Assembly (NCBI GenBank): GCA_007644065.1
Contig: VJWN01000026.1
Span: 434,001-498,000, forward strand
Reading direction: 5' to 3'
Length of the DNA stretch: 64,000 nucleotides
From: Margaritispora aquatica
Lineage: Eukaryota > Ascomycota > Leotiomycetes > Helotiales > Discinellaceae
Below are positions 24,725 through 35,555 of this stretch, piece by piece. A program made the position numbers and the translations under genes. Position 1 is the stretch's first letter. Every line of letters begins with the position of its first letter. Under the pieces are notes generated by a model. The model was not told the DNA's origin. It saw nothing but the letters and a program-made list of their open reading frames with translations, and did not search any database.

Positions 24725-25570
24725 ATGGGTGAAATCAAAACCTACTTCCTAGCTCCAGAGTTTGGGATCCTTCCCAACGGTTCCATTGCTTTAGGCAATA
24801 TAATTGAGCACCCCGCCAGTCCAACCCGAGTTCTTAGCCGTCTCGACCTTCCCCTGCCGCCGGAGAAAATAAATATATCGAAAGAGAAGAATAATGCTTA
24901 CTCAAGATCCCGCGGCGGGAGCATTGATGCCAATATCTGGGCCCGTTTCTTACAAGTTGGTTCCGTAGGAGTTGGTGGTGGTGGTGGGCGGGATGCAACA
25001 ACGGTTTACACTATGAGTGGGCTTGAGACACACATGTTCAAACACGATCCGACAGACGCGGAAGCCACTGAACGGACGAAGGACCACAACGTGCAGGCCG
25101 CGATGGATAGCGGGCTCTTCGGCAGCCAGCCTGTGTATATGGTTACAGCAATAAAGATCGCGCGGGATTTCTGCTATAAGCGTGGAACTGGATCGCATAT
25201 TGAGGGTCGTGCCAATGCTGCCGGGGCGGTGTCGGCTGATACCTCTGTAAGTGGAGATGTGGACGCCGAGCATCATAGGGAGGAGCTTGACTCAGCCGAG
25301 TCAACGAATGATATTGTGTTTGCCTTTCGATTGCACATCATCTCGAAGAAAGGGTGGAGAAAGAATCGGACTGAGGCTCACCTTTTCAAATCTAAGGCGG
25401 CATTCTTGACCGACGACAACAGTGGATCTGCCGATGCGGAAACAATGGACGTATCTGCAACCACAGAGGAGGACTTGGCTGAACTGTCAATGGAAGGTGT
25501 TCTGATCTCTATTGAGAACATTACGGATGACGAAGAGAGCTGCGTGTGTATTTCTCTGACGGAAACATGA
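24725..25570 (+). CDS. Fungal MGEIK-type protein, possible gasdermin-like fold, 281 aa
   Basis: Intronless. From memory it belongs to a widespread fungal family of unknown function whose members begin like MGEIKTYFLAPEF (the N-terminus here). A distinctive segment follows at residues 18-37 (PNGSIALGNIIEHP...), then a Gly-rich strand-like stretch (80-88), VYMVTAIKIAR (137-147), a small/acidic linker and DIVFAFRLHII (196-206). The last 53 residues are strongly acidic. The order of a Gly-rich beta element, a VYxVTxxxxxR-like strand, a loop and an xFAFRxxxI strand resembles the N-terminal pore-forming fold of gasdermins. This is pattern matching by eye, not a search result. It lies tail-to-tail, 306 bp from a subtilisin-like protease gene, an arrangement known for fungal gasdermin/protease pairs. 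The upstream ATG at 24524 is a less likely start. Confidence 0.7.
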   Translation: MGEIKTYFLAPEFGILPNGSIALGNIIEHPASPTRVLSRLDLPLPPEKINISKEKNNAYSRSRGGSIDANIWARFLQVGSVGVGGGGGRDATTVYTMSGLETHMFKHDPTDAEATERTKDHNVQAAMDSGLFGSQPVYMVTAIKIARDFCYKRGTGSHIEGRANAAGAVSADTSVSGDVDAEHHREELDSAESTNDIVFAFRLHIISKKGWRKNRTEAHLFKSKAAFLTDDNSGSADAETMDVSATTEEDLAELSMEGVLISIENITDDEESCVCISLTET

Positions 25571-25876
25571 TGGTGTAGTTTACGCAGGATGATTTCTCTA
25601 TTATCAGTTCACGAAATGATTGTCTCGAGTTTTAGTTTGGCTGAGTTCATCGATGTTTCGAGGTATGAAATTGGTAATATCGTATGGATTTTGTGACAGG
25701 CGAAGTTCGACTTGTCAATGTGTATTGGACAGTTATGAACAAGTTCTGCATATCCGACTCTCAAATGCCCAAATTGAAGTCTAGCGAAAGATATGGGCGC
25801 TTTGGGCTATGTAGCATTCAAAAAAAATGACGTATGACCTGGTATGCTACATGAGAAATGCAATTCGTCCCTTCAT
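25571..25876. other. Convergent 3' intergenic region
   Basis: 306 bp between the stops of the candidate effector and the protease gene. It must hold both 3' UTRs. Nothing else is recognised. Confidence 0.5.
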
Positions 25877-28800
25877 TCAACCCCTATTCCTGGTAGCCAG
25901 GTTTATCATCGACCTCCTGTCTTTATCTTTAACATGATCCCCTAAAAAGTTACGAGGACATATGTAATGGACACCGCCACAGTCCTCCGATATATGCTTA
26001 AATAAAGCGACCATTCCCTCTTGCGTTTTCAACTTTAGAAGAGTATTATCGTCAAGTTCGTCATCTGCATCCGCATACCCAAGTAGCAGGGCAGCAATCC
26101 CCGCTGCAATTGGAGTGGCAGCAGAGGTCCCAGATAGAATTTTGCCTTGAGGTTCTGAATTTAGCCATGCAGCCGGTACTTCTGTCCCTAGAGTTCCAAA
26201 TGCCTCACCTTGATTTCCAACTGGGGGGTTGCGCTCCCAAGGAGTCCCACTTGGATGAGTGGCACGGATTGAAATGACATGTTTGTCTGTGGCAGGAAAC
26301 TGCTCTGCGCCATTCGCGCCCGAGTTTGAAGCAGCGCTAAAGAATAATATTCTCTTCTCACAAACGAAGACCGCCTTGAGGATGGCTAAGCTGATGACTT
26401 GCTTGCCACATACGAGACGTTCCTGGGGGAAGCCGAATGACATTGTCACAATGTCAGCTTGACACTTGCCGGTTGCCCAGAGAATGGCCTACTTGCACGT
26501 CAGTTAATGTTTCATTTTGAAACGAAGCTAAATGGAAATACCTTTGCAATGTTCTCGCTCGAAACTTCAAGGCTCGCCGTGTTTTCTGCCACGCGCGCGA
26601 CATATATTTCCGCAGCTGGTGCCAGTTTCATCGCCAGCGACACTACGTAACTTCCGTGGCCGTCAGTATCCACTGGTTTCATCGAGATGTCGAGACAATC
26701 AAGCCAATGTTCTGACTTTAATTGTTGCTTTCGAGAGCGATTTTGGAAGAAAATCGACTCGCTATCATACCCCGTGTCGAGTACGGCAATCTTAATTGGC
26801 GGTCGGTTGCTACTATTCTTATATATTTCTCTAAATGCGCTTGACGTGATTATAGCGTCAAGCCATGCCTTCGATTCTTTCCTACCCGCTGTTAGCAACA
26901 ATTATGGCAGTAAAAGCTCGTAATATAGAAGCTTCAGAACAGCAGGAAGTAGAGAGAGAGAGTGTGTGTGTGTGGACGTTTTCACGTCAGAGTGGAAGGA
27001 GATGGTTTCTACGAACTGTGATGGGGTCAGACCCTGTTTCACATCTGCTGTCCCTGTAGTGGCACTGGGAGCAGCTGTAGTATTCGTGACCTCGAGTGGA
27101 ACGGTCGATTTGACGATTTCGGCATCCTGAAGTAGTTTCTCCAAGGGTGCCACGACGTTCCGATATAGGAATTCACGCCGTAATTTGATTTGAACATCCA
27201 TCGGAAAATCATCGATTGTTCTCTCCTTCTCTCGTTTCTCCTGGCTATTCAGCAGGGTGTCAAACAGAGCTTGTTCGCTGAACATTTTCCTGATTCCAAA
27301 ACAGCTCTTTACGGCCTCTTTGTAAATATTGACCTGGTCTTTGTCGCGAATGTCAAAATCTGGCCAGTCCCTGCCCTCAATTGTTTCCCATGCTTGTCTG
27401 CATTCTTTGTTTATTGCATTGGCAACGCCATCGCGAACGCTCGGTTCTGGCTGATTTGGAACTGCTGCTCCTATGGTACAATCACCTCGGCCTAGCTCAA
27501 GGAGAAGATTCCCAAGAGCCCGCACACGCGGATATCTATGTACAGTGCACTTTACTTTGTGGGTTTCTGGGCAATTGTCTCCAGAGCTATCAAATTGGAG
27601 CGCAAAGCACGGATTAGAAGTGTTCGAGATCGACGAGCAGGATGACTCGTCACGATTGGAGTTACCCTCTGGCATGAAATGGATTGATTCGCTGGTCCAC
27701 GACTTCTGCATCCAGTCCGAATTGTAGTACAGCCAAATTGAACGTGCCACTGAGTAGGCAAGCGTCAATCTTATCTTTGTCGACAACCGCTCTGTTTTGA
27801 GCACTTGGGCTAAAGAGGTGCTTGCGGTTGAGCCGATGCGTGGTTCAACCTCCACTGCATCATCTAGTTCGATGAATGCCTCATTTTCGAGACGAAGACA
27901 CAGTCGTACTTCGTCGAGATCTCTTTGAAGAAGACCGCAGAACCCTTTCGCTTCCAATACAACCTCACTCCCCTCGGGAAGTGTAATTTGTCTCTTGGTG
28001 GAACCTCCGGCAATGGGAGTGGTAGAATGGCTCGTATTCACGGCAGCGGTGGCCGCTATAGTTCTACTCTTGGGAGAGGACGAAGACGGACTCGCCTTCG
28101 TGGTATTTTCTTTCCACCTCAGATCACGTTTCGTACCATGTTCTACAGCCTTTCTAGAAGCGTGGGAAACGATCAGGTTTGGAACATATAACCGCAAGTG
28201 CTGCCAGTATGATATCATTTGGCCTTCAAATGGCTCGATCATTCGCGAGAATGATATATCAAACTGAGTGAACCCTTTGGTGGGCACGACGGTCTCAGGC
28301 CTAACGCTCAGCCTTGCCGCATGATGCCCAGTAGAGCCATTGCAATTGCAATATCTAGAATGATCATACAACGCCCTGTAAAGGTGCTGGACAACACCCT
28401 CCGGGGGATCGTAAACCTGTTCCCGCGGTTCATGTTTTGTTTTGGCCGCACCCTTCGTTGCCTCTGACCTAGCCATTGCTCCACTTTGCGCCTTGACCAG
28501 TTTGTCCACAATGTATTTGAACTGTTTTCTAATATTCGGCTTTGCGGACGCGTACTTCTCAAGGCCCTTTTGGAGGCCTGCTTGGGTTCTTTTGGCACGT
28601 CTTTGAGCTTCGGATGTATCCGTAGTGCCAACCAGTTCTCCATCTGCGAGCTGTAGAGCCGCTAGGGCCGTGAGTGTGGGGTAAGGCCCTTTGGAGTCTG
28701 GGTCTGGCTTCCAGTTCATGTGGCACTACCAAGGTCATCAGCCATATGTTAGGTTACTAGAAGTAGTTGTAAAAGCAGCTGTACCGTGCAAGCGACCTCC

Positions 28801-29036
28801 AAATGTTCCAGAAACTTTTTAATAAAAATTAACGACACGGCAGTATCGGGGCTGCTCAGTCGGCAGTGGACCGAGTACAGTTGCGTGGAGAGGGTGGAGA
28901 GGTTGACTGCGATCTCGTCACGATCAATGGACTTAGAGTTCTTAGCTAGCTTTAAGCTTAGACTTGAAGTTATCACGGCAAGCTTTTCTGCGATTTCTTG
29001 CGCCGTTTCCAGCGCATTGGCAGCATGGCGCGACAT
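25877..29036 (-). CDS. Helical/DUF7580-like protein fused to subtilisin-like (S8) protease, 976 aa
   Basis: Predicted intracellular serine protease with a large regulatory N-terminus. Four exons: 28785-29036, 26986-28725, 26542-26868 and 25877-26488. They sum to 977 codons, all phase 0. The 26869-26985 acceptor (AAG) is the least certain junction. The first 84 residues are helical and Leu-rich. Residues about 240-600 follow the fungal DUF7580 pattern: a CGLLQRDLDEVRLCLRL-like strand, the RLTLAYSVARSIWLYYNSDW segment, then a late YPRVRALGNLLLELGRG block. The S8 domain starts near 690 with all catalytic elements: Asp in AVLDTGYD (about 695), His in DTDGHGSYV (about 735), oxyanion Asn in SAASNSGANG (about 828) and Ser in LSGTSAATP (about 895). 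No signal peptide. The architecture suggests a sensor-protease like those paired with fungal cell-death effectors. Confidence 0.88.
26951..26973. repeat. AG/TG dinucleotide microsatellite inside an intron
   Basis: Six AG units followed by about five TG units. It sits in the intron (26869-26985) that separates the DUF7580-like part from the protease domain of the minus-strand gene. Length change here could affect splicing. Confidence 0.85.
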
Positions 29037-29319
29037 CTCGAGACAGCCACACAGCACACATGCACGAGATGAAGTGGACTGTAGGAGACTGCTGTGTATC
29101 AGCTTCGAGCTTCGAGCTTCGAGCTTCGAGCTTCGAGCCTCGAGCCTCGAGCTGAGAAGCGTGAGGCTGAAGGTTGTCAAGGTTGCTCAGCGCTTCCAGT
29201 TCACGTGATAGACTCGCAACGCTACTTGTTGCAAGATATCTCTCACATATCCAGATATTATCGTAAAGGCTCTATAGCAACATTTGCTCATTGAGCAGCT
29301 TCCGCAGCCTAGACCGGGC
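29037..29319. promoter_or_regulatory. Shared divergent promoter of the protease and pseudo-patatin/kinase genes
   Basis: 283 bp between the protease ATG (29036, minus) and the kinase-fusion ATG (29320, plus). Both transcripts must initiate within or very near it, which suggests coordinated expression. It contains a heptanucleotide tandem repeat. No specific factor site is claimed. Confidence 0.6.
29101..29149. repeat. Heptanucleotide tandem repeat (AGCTTCG/AGCCTCG)
   Basis: Seven head-to-tail 7-bp units: five AGCTTCG then two AGCCTCG, followed by a diverged AGCTGAG. It lies in the divergent promoter. Seven is not a multiple of three, so unit-number change is tolerated only because the tract is upstream of both start codons. 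Confidence 0.95.
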
Positions 29320-32300
29320 ATGGATCCACCGCCGCCATCCACAGCGATTCGCAAAGCCACTGAGGATTGTCGGCATTGTTTGGAGGAATGTGTGCTGGTC
29401 CCCAGGCTCATGGATAATGAGTGGGCGGAGAACCGGACTGTTGACTTCAATCTTTGGATTGCAGGTATTGGTGCATTGGCAGGGAAAAATGCTTCTCTGG
29501 ATGCCAGACTGAGCTCGCAACCAGAGACGAATTTGGTAGTGGTTAACTTGTTGATTATGTTGAAGATATTTCTTGAACGATGCAAGGCGCTAGGTGAGTT
29601 TGCCCAGCCGCAGGAAACCACTTTTACTAAGAACTTCAACAGCGTCACAGGACGTCGAGCCTGAAATTCTTCATAGCCCTCCTATAGATCAGGAGTCTGA
29701 GCCTGTGACACTTTCCCGGCGAAGCAGCTTGTCTAGCCAGAGCAGCCCTGGACGTCCACTTACTTCACTCTCCCAAATATCAAGCTCCCGATCAGCTGAC
29801 ATTGGCGAGTTTGATGAGCTATCAGGTTCAGGATCCAGCAACGCATCCGAAACGGACGATGCAAAACCAAGTTCTGCTCTAGCACAAGCAAGAAGAAATG
29901 CTGAGACTACCCTGGACAATCTTACAATGGTGGCCTTTGCCATTCGGAGATCTGGCACATCATCTCGGCTGCTGAAAGCAGACGCAACCTTCAACCCAGA
30001 CAGTGAGGAATTTCTTAGATTGCGGAATCAACTCACACTCGTCTTGTTTGCTGAAAATCAGGTTTCAATTGCCATGAAGGAATCGGCAGAAAAGATACTC
30101 GATGGGCTCGCTGCATTCTCCAAGGATGCTTCAACCATGAGCAAGGTTCAGCAACGCCTGATCGAAGCATGCTTAAGGCGGTATAACCGATTTCGGTATG
30201 CTCAAACACATGCAACGAAACTCGGAACGGTTCACAAGGTGCAGCTACCCGAACCTACATCTGAGCCCAGGCTGCCAGATCAGCCACCCTTGCCCAAGGA
30301 TCAGCCTCCAGGACCTCTTCCTGCGAGGCAGCCCAAGCCACAACAACCACGGGTGCTTCCAGCAGCACGAAATGGGGGCGTTATTTCGGAAACTATGGCA
30401 TCTGAAGCTGCCAGCGCGTTGCACCAAAAGCTGCTTGGAAACTGTACGCCATCTCAGCAGTCGAACACAGCTATCTCTATAAATGCATCCAGACTGCAAT
30501 ATCCAAGCCCTCCAAAAGTCCATAGTGATCAGCAAAATTTCAGATGTCCCTGCTGTTGTCAGACACTTCCTCGGATAGTACTGGAACGCCGAAAGTGGAG
30601 GTTAGTACCTGACAAGAATGAACCCCACCCCAAACTGGCGTAGAACTGACTACAATTATACATATAGGAAACACATTTCAGAAGATCTATCCCCGTACAC
30701 CTGCATACTCGATGGCTGTTCAATCCCTGAAGTATTGTACATCACCCGAGACGCCTGGCTGAATCACATTCAGAAAGACCACTCCACCAACATCTGGATT
30801 TGTGTGTTGTGTGATACTTCAGAAAGCTTCCCCAATAGTGAAGACTTTACTGAACACATCAAATCGGAGCATCACGAGACCATAACAAACGACGAGATAG
30901 CCACGATACTTTCCATGTGCTTGATCACCTCCCCAGGGACTATTAGCTCATGTCCATTGTGCGGGCGGACTGATGCTGAGCTCGGTAAGCCTGTTGAACC
31001 CAACAGCTTACTTGACCATATTGCCGAGCACATACATTTATTCTCTCTTCGATCATTGCCTTGGCCCCCTTTGGGCGAGGAAATTAAAAGAACAGCCATT
31101 GCACACTCGGGTGGAGAATCGTACATTAAAATCTGGCTGGACAAGCAGCTTTCGCAACCTCCAAGTGATGAACCAGGCGAAGAACATAAGGCCATAACTG
31201 GTACTGTAGTCAAGAAACACCTAGAGAAAGCGTCTAGTTTCTTCGCATCATCTGCGCAAGACATGTGTACAGATATCGACGAGAAACCAACACATGAAGA
31301 TTACTTCTACGATAACGCCTACTTTGGCGACAGTACTCGGTGCTCTTCGATTGCAGGCAACCAAAAAGACTTGGACGACGAAATGCCGGAAGTCCGGGAT
31401 ATATGGACTGATGGTTCTGAGAACCTGTCGGCCAAAGACCAAATTGACCAAGACCTTCTCGACAGACCCAAGGTTTTTCTATTGTCTCTAGATGGTGGTG
31501 GGATGCGGGGGCTTTCGATGCTGCTGGTTCTTAAAGAGTTGATGACCCAAGTGAATCAAAGCCTCGGATCGGCTGATATTGGAGCAATCAAACCGTGCCG
31601 TGTATTCGATCTCATCGCCGGTACTGGTGTAGGAGGGTACGTAGTTCTTCTTTTATTCAGTTGTGTACACTAATGGACCCAGGTTGATCGCAATCATGCT
31701 TGGGCGTCTTGAAATGGATGTGGATGAATGCATTTCCGCACTCAACCGCTTGATGTTTTTATGCTTCAAAAGCAAATCCAGTCTATCTGGTAATCATTTG
31801 AGCCTAGCTCCTAGAGATGAGACAAAGTCCTTTGCATCAGCTCAACTAGCAATTCTTCAGTCAGCAATCCTGGAGCTGATAACATCTCACGGGATTTCAG
31901 CATCGCAGCAGCTAAACAATGGGTCTTTACAAGAGTGTAGAGTGTGAGTAGTTTCCACCTGAAGATAGCATGAGCTCATAGAGACCAGCTTTGTATGCGC
32001 TACCGAAATATTCGCAGAAAAACCTACACGCCTCAGAAGCTACAGCTTGCCTATCCACGACGATCTTTCGGCCACTATTTTTGAGGCTGCTCTGGCAACA
32101 GTCGTATCATCTATGGAAGATTACTTCCCACCGGTCCAGATAGGCACCATCAAGTTTGCAGGCGGTGAGTTATCTGATAACAACCCTGTTCGCGAAGTAT
32201 ATGAAGAAGCATCCAAAATGTGGTACCACAAGCCTGGAGATCCAAAGTCTGTACCTCGGTGCCTCGTATCCATTGGAGTTGGAGGGCAAACACCAATCGA

Positions 32301-35300
32301 TATTCCATATTATGAAATTCTGCGGAGATCTATCATGGAGACAAAGAAGACAGCTTTCTGGTTGGAACAATCAGAGCCTGATTACTCCTACTTTCGCTTC
32401 GATGTCGACCAAGGTCTTCAAGATGTTGGCCTCAACGAGTCTGAATCATACGGCACTATCGTAGCCGCCACGTTAGAATATCTTGAAAGACAGAGGAATG
32501 AATTTAACCGCTGTCTATCAGAATTGTATCCAACACGGCGTCTCGCGTCGCAGCGCGCGTTAGCGATAACCACTTCAGTCTATCCAACACGGCGTCTCGC
32601 GTCGCAGCGCGCGTTAGCGATAACCACTTCAGTCTATCCAGACTGTAGGGTGGCGCGAAACAAATTACACGCTATTCAGTTTGAACTCCGCTATGCTCAC
32701 GTGGACGGCCTCAAGACTGTTTTCCCCATCGAAGCAGTCAGGAAGGTTTTATCAGATGATAACATGGCGGAACGAGTGTTCAGATGCAGGTGTCATGAAT
32801 GTTTCATACATTCTCAAAGGTCTGCCGAAGACCGCCATTTCGATCCAGCGAGCTTGCTTGGCAATTTTGCTCCAACTTTTGCGCTTTTGATATACATATT
32901 CAAGGCAGGCTTGATTAGACACTTCCAAGATAGAGAGCTTTATTTTTTGGGTCAGCCATTGACCCCAGGCGCATTACATTTCATCACATTGTTACAACTT
33001 CCTGAAGGCGCTTCTCACCTAGCCACCATCAAAGAAATACTGTCACAACAGTATATGTTCTACCTTAGGCAATTTGATGTAAAATATTACCTTCAAATTA
33101 TCACTTCACCAGAGGCTCTACCCATTTATGAGGAGCAGGAAGAGGTTGGCCGCGGAGCGTACGGTTATGTTCACAGCTTCAAAATTATTCCCGGTTATGC
33201 TGGAGCTGGTTATAGAAGAGTCAAGGTAAGCATCACCTCACTTATGGTATATATTGGGATTTGGTAGCTGATGGGAAGTGTCTACTTAGGGAGAAAAGTT
33301 TGTGCGAAAGATCTTTATCAAAAGGAATGTCGTTGCCGGAAAAAGGGAGTTCGACAATTTACTTCGAATCTACCAGAAAGCCACGTCGAGGGAAGATAAT
33401 AAATTCTACCAGCATATCATAGAGCCTCTAGCCGGCTATGATTATGGCAAAACCTTCTTCATCGTATTTCCTTTTGCGGAGATGACTCTGGCCCAATATC
33501 TGAAAGGAGAAGGAGATCATGCTTTATTGGATGCTAAGCATATTTGGGAACAGATGGAAGGTCTAGCTGGAGCACTGTCCTTTTTGCACGAGCCCAGGAC
33601 TACTAACATTGGGACGAATGAAGTTGCTCCAAGCAGGGTATATCATTTCGATTTGAAGCCAGCGAATATTTTGATTCGAGATGGAATCGTCATGCTAGCG
33701 GACTTTGGACAATCAAAGTTCAAACCTCTTTCGGAAGAAGACTCCAGCTTAGGCGTTCTCAACCCAATGAGGGCCTTCAATTATGGTCCTCCTGAAAACA
33801 ATTTTGGTTCTCAGAGCCTGGGTGAAGGCAATATAAGCGATTACAATTTTGATATCTGGTCTCTGGGAGGTATTTTTTCAGAAGTCATTACACTTCATAT
33901 TTATGGCTCTGCAGGTGTAGAAAAATACAGAGTCAACCGCAGACGCGATGAAGTACAGAGTGGGCAATACTCTAGTATCACATTCTTTCTTGATCGCGAA
34001 AACGTCAAGCCATCTGTGACGACACAGCATGTAGCACTCCAGCTTGAAATTCGAGATAATCCTAGGAGCAGAGATATTTGGCTCGAAAGCTTTGCTAACG
34101 ACAACCTATTCAAGCTGATCGACGACATGCTATCAATTATCAATATCAAAATGAATATACAGAGACCAAGGGCCCAAAAAGTTCAAGAACGCCTATCGGA
34201 ACTACGCATAGCAGCTAGAAAAGCAGCAGCACAGCCACCATCACGCCCACAACCAGTTGTACAGCCAGTTGTTCCGGATTTGTGGAGCCAAGCAAGGGCA
34301 GGCTCGTTTCAAGCAGTGTATCCACAAACAGTTAGAATGATGTACGTAGACAAGCACCGGTGTCACCAAATAGAGTTACTAATAAGAAAATGAAGCTTAT
34401 GTCTGCTTGCTCAACAAGCTCCTGGAACAACAAAACAATGTGTCATATTTATGCAACCTTTGAAGAATCATATTAGCAGGATAACTCTGCTCTGGCAACA
34501 TACTATCATTCACCCAATCTTTCAGAGTGTAATTCCTAGTCAGTACAAACTACTCAAGAACGAGACGGTTGCCAGAAATTGAAATCTAACAAAAACAAAT
34601 TTTAGTTGATCACCGTTCGACATCTCGACAGACAGGTGCAGTCATTAATTACTTTGAACATCCAGCTATTTTGCCAGGCAGTGGTTTCCCCGGATACGCC
34701 AACGAATCGCACGCTGCGCCATTCTATTACGAGCTGATACCCGTTGCTCCTATGTTACCGGATAACAATGCCATGTATTTCCGTAGCCCCATTGGTATGT
34801 CTTCAGCCGATTGTATTCTAAGCTCTTTTCAGCATGAATAAACGAGATCTGACAGCGGGTGTCCTCACTTAGATACCTTCGCATTTCAAGCAGCCCTAAC
34901 GGGCCAACATGTTTTATTGAAGTAAGTTCGACATACGAGCTAAAAATTGTGTCATACTGACGCAAATTTTCCAACTAGTTATTCCGCCCCGATTCAACAA
35001 GCTACCATTAAACGCAGCAATTTTTTTTCGTCAAAGACCGATCTCATCAACCCCGAGGCAATCTTACAGGTTTGGTGTGACACTGACCTGCCTCTGGCAC
35101 CGGCAGGCTCGGTGACTTCAGGTGGTTCCGAAGCTGATCGATTCGGCTTTAGCGCACTTCCTGCTGTTCATGTAGCCATCATCACGAAGCAGTGTCTTTA
35201 CCTACTCGATGCAGAGCATACTCATATGGATCTCAAGACTGGATCTTACGACTTGGACCACAACTCTATCGTGTTGAAAGTCAAGGGAGATGAGCTGTGG

Positions 35301-35555
35301 CTTGACCGGATCAACCTCCGTCCGCCAGGTGCGATTATGGTTAATATACCAGAGCCAAAAAATCACGACAAGGTCAACGAGGTGACTTTGTCTCTGAGAC
35401 GTGCCGCAGGTCAGTCTTATTTTGCTTGATCTTGGACGTGATACTAAGAGTTTGCAGATGTAGCTCCGTTTTGGGAAGCCTTGAAACATGCTCAGGATAT
35501 CTGGAGTGCTGCGTATGACCAGCGTCAAAGGGGCAAGCACCGGAGGAGGCGATAG
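29320..35555 (+). CDS. Zinc-finger / pseudo-patatin / protein kinase fusion, 1855 aa
   Basis: Eleven exons: 29320-29593, 29643-30600, 30668-31636, 31683-31943, 31989-33225, 33290-34341, 34477-34526, 34606-34794, 34873-34921, 34979-35409 and 35458-35555. They give 1856 codons in phase; the 50- and 49-nt exons are least certain. Domains in order: fungal helical N-terminus (1-90, contains WAENRTVDFNLWIAGIGA); Ser-rich linker; Cys/His zinc-finger array (about 395-530, ending EHIHLFSLRSLPW); patatin (DGGGMRG at 686); an 18-aa tandem duplication (1001-1036); kinase (GRGAYGYV near 1212, Lys1240, HFDLKPAN with Asp1354, DFG at 1371); proline-rich linker; and a C-terminal beta-rich region that looks PH-like. 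In the patatin the nucleophile Ser of GxSxG is Gly (GTGVGG, residue 731) and the DGG Asp is Ala (878), so lipase activity is unlikely. The kinase motifs look functional. Probable signalling protein in non-self recognition (inference). Confidence 0.82.
32527..32634. repeat. Perfect 54-bp in-frame tandem duplication
   Basis: Two identical 54-bp copies (32527-32580 and 32581-32634) encode an 18-residue unit beginning YPTRRLASQR twice, followed by a diverged partial third start (YPDCRVAR). It lies between the patatin and kinase domains. Perfect identity implies recent origin. Confidence 0.97.
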
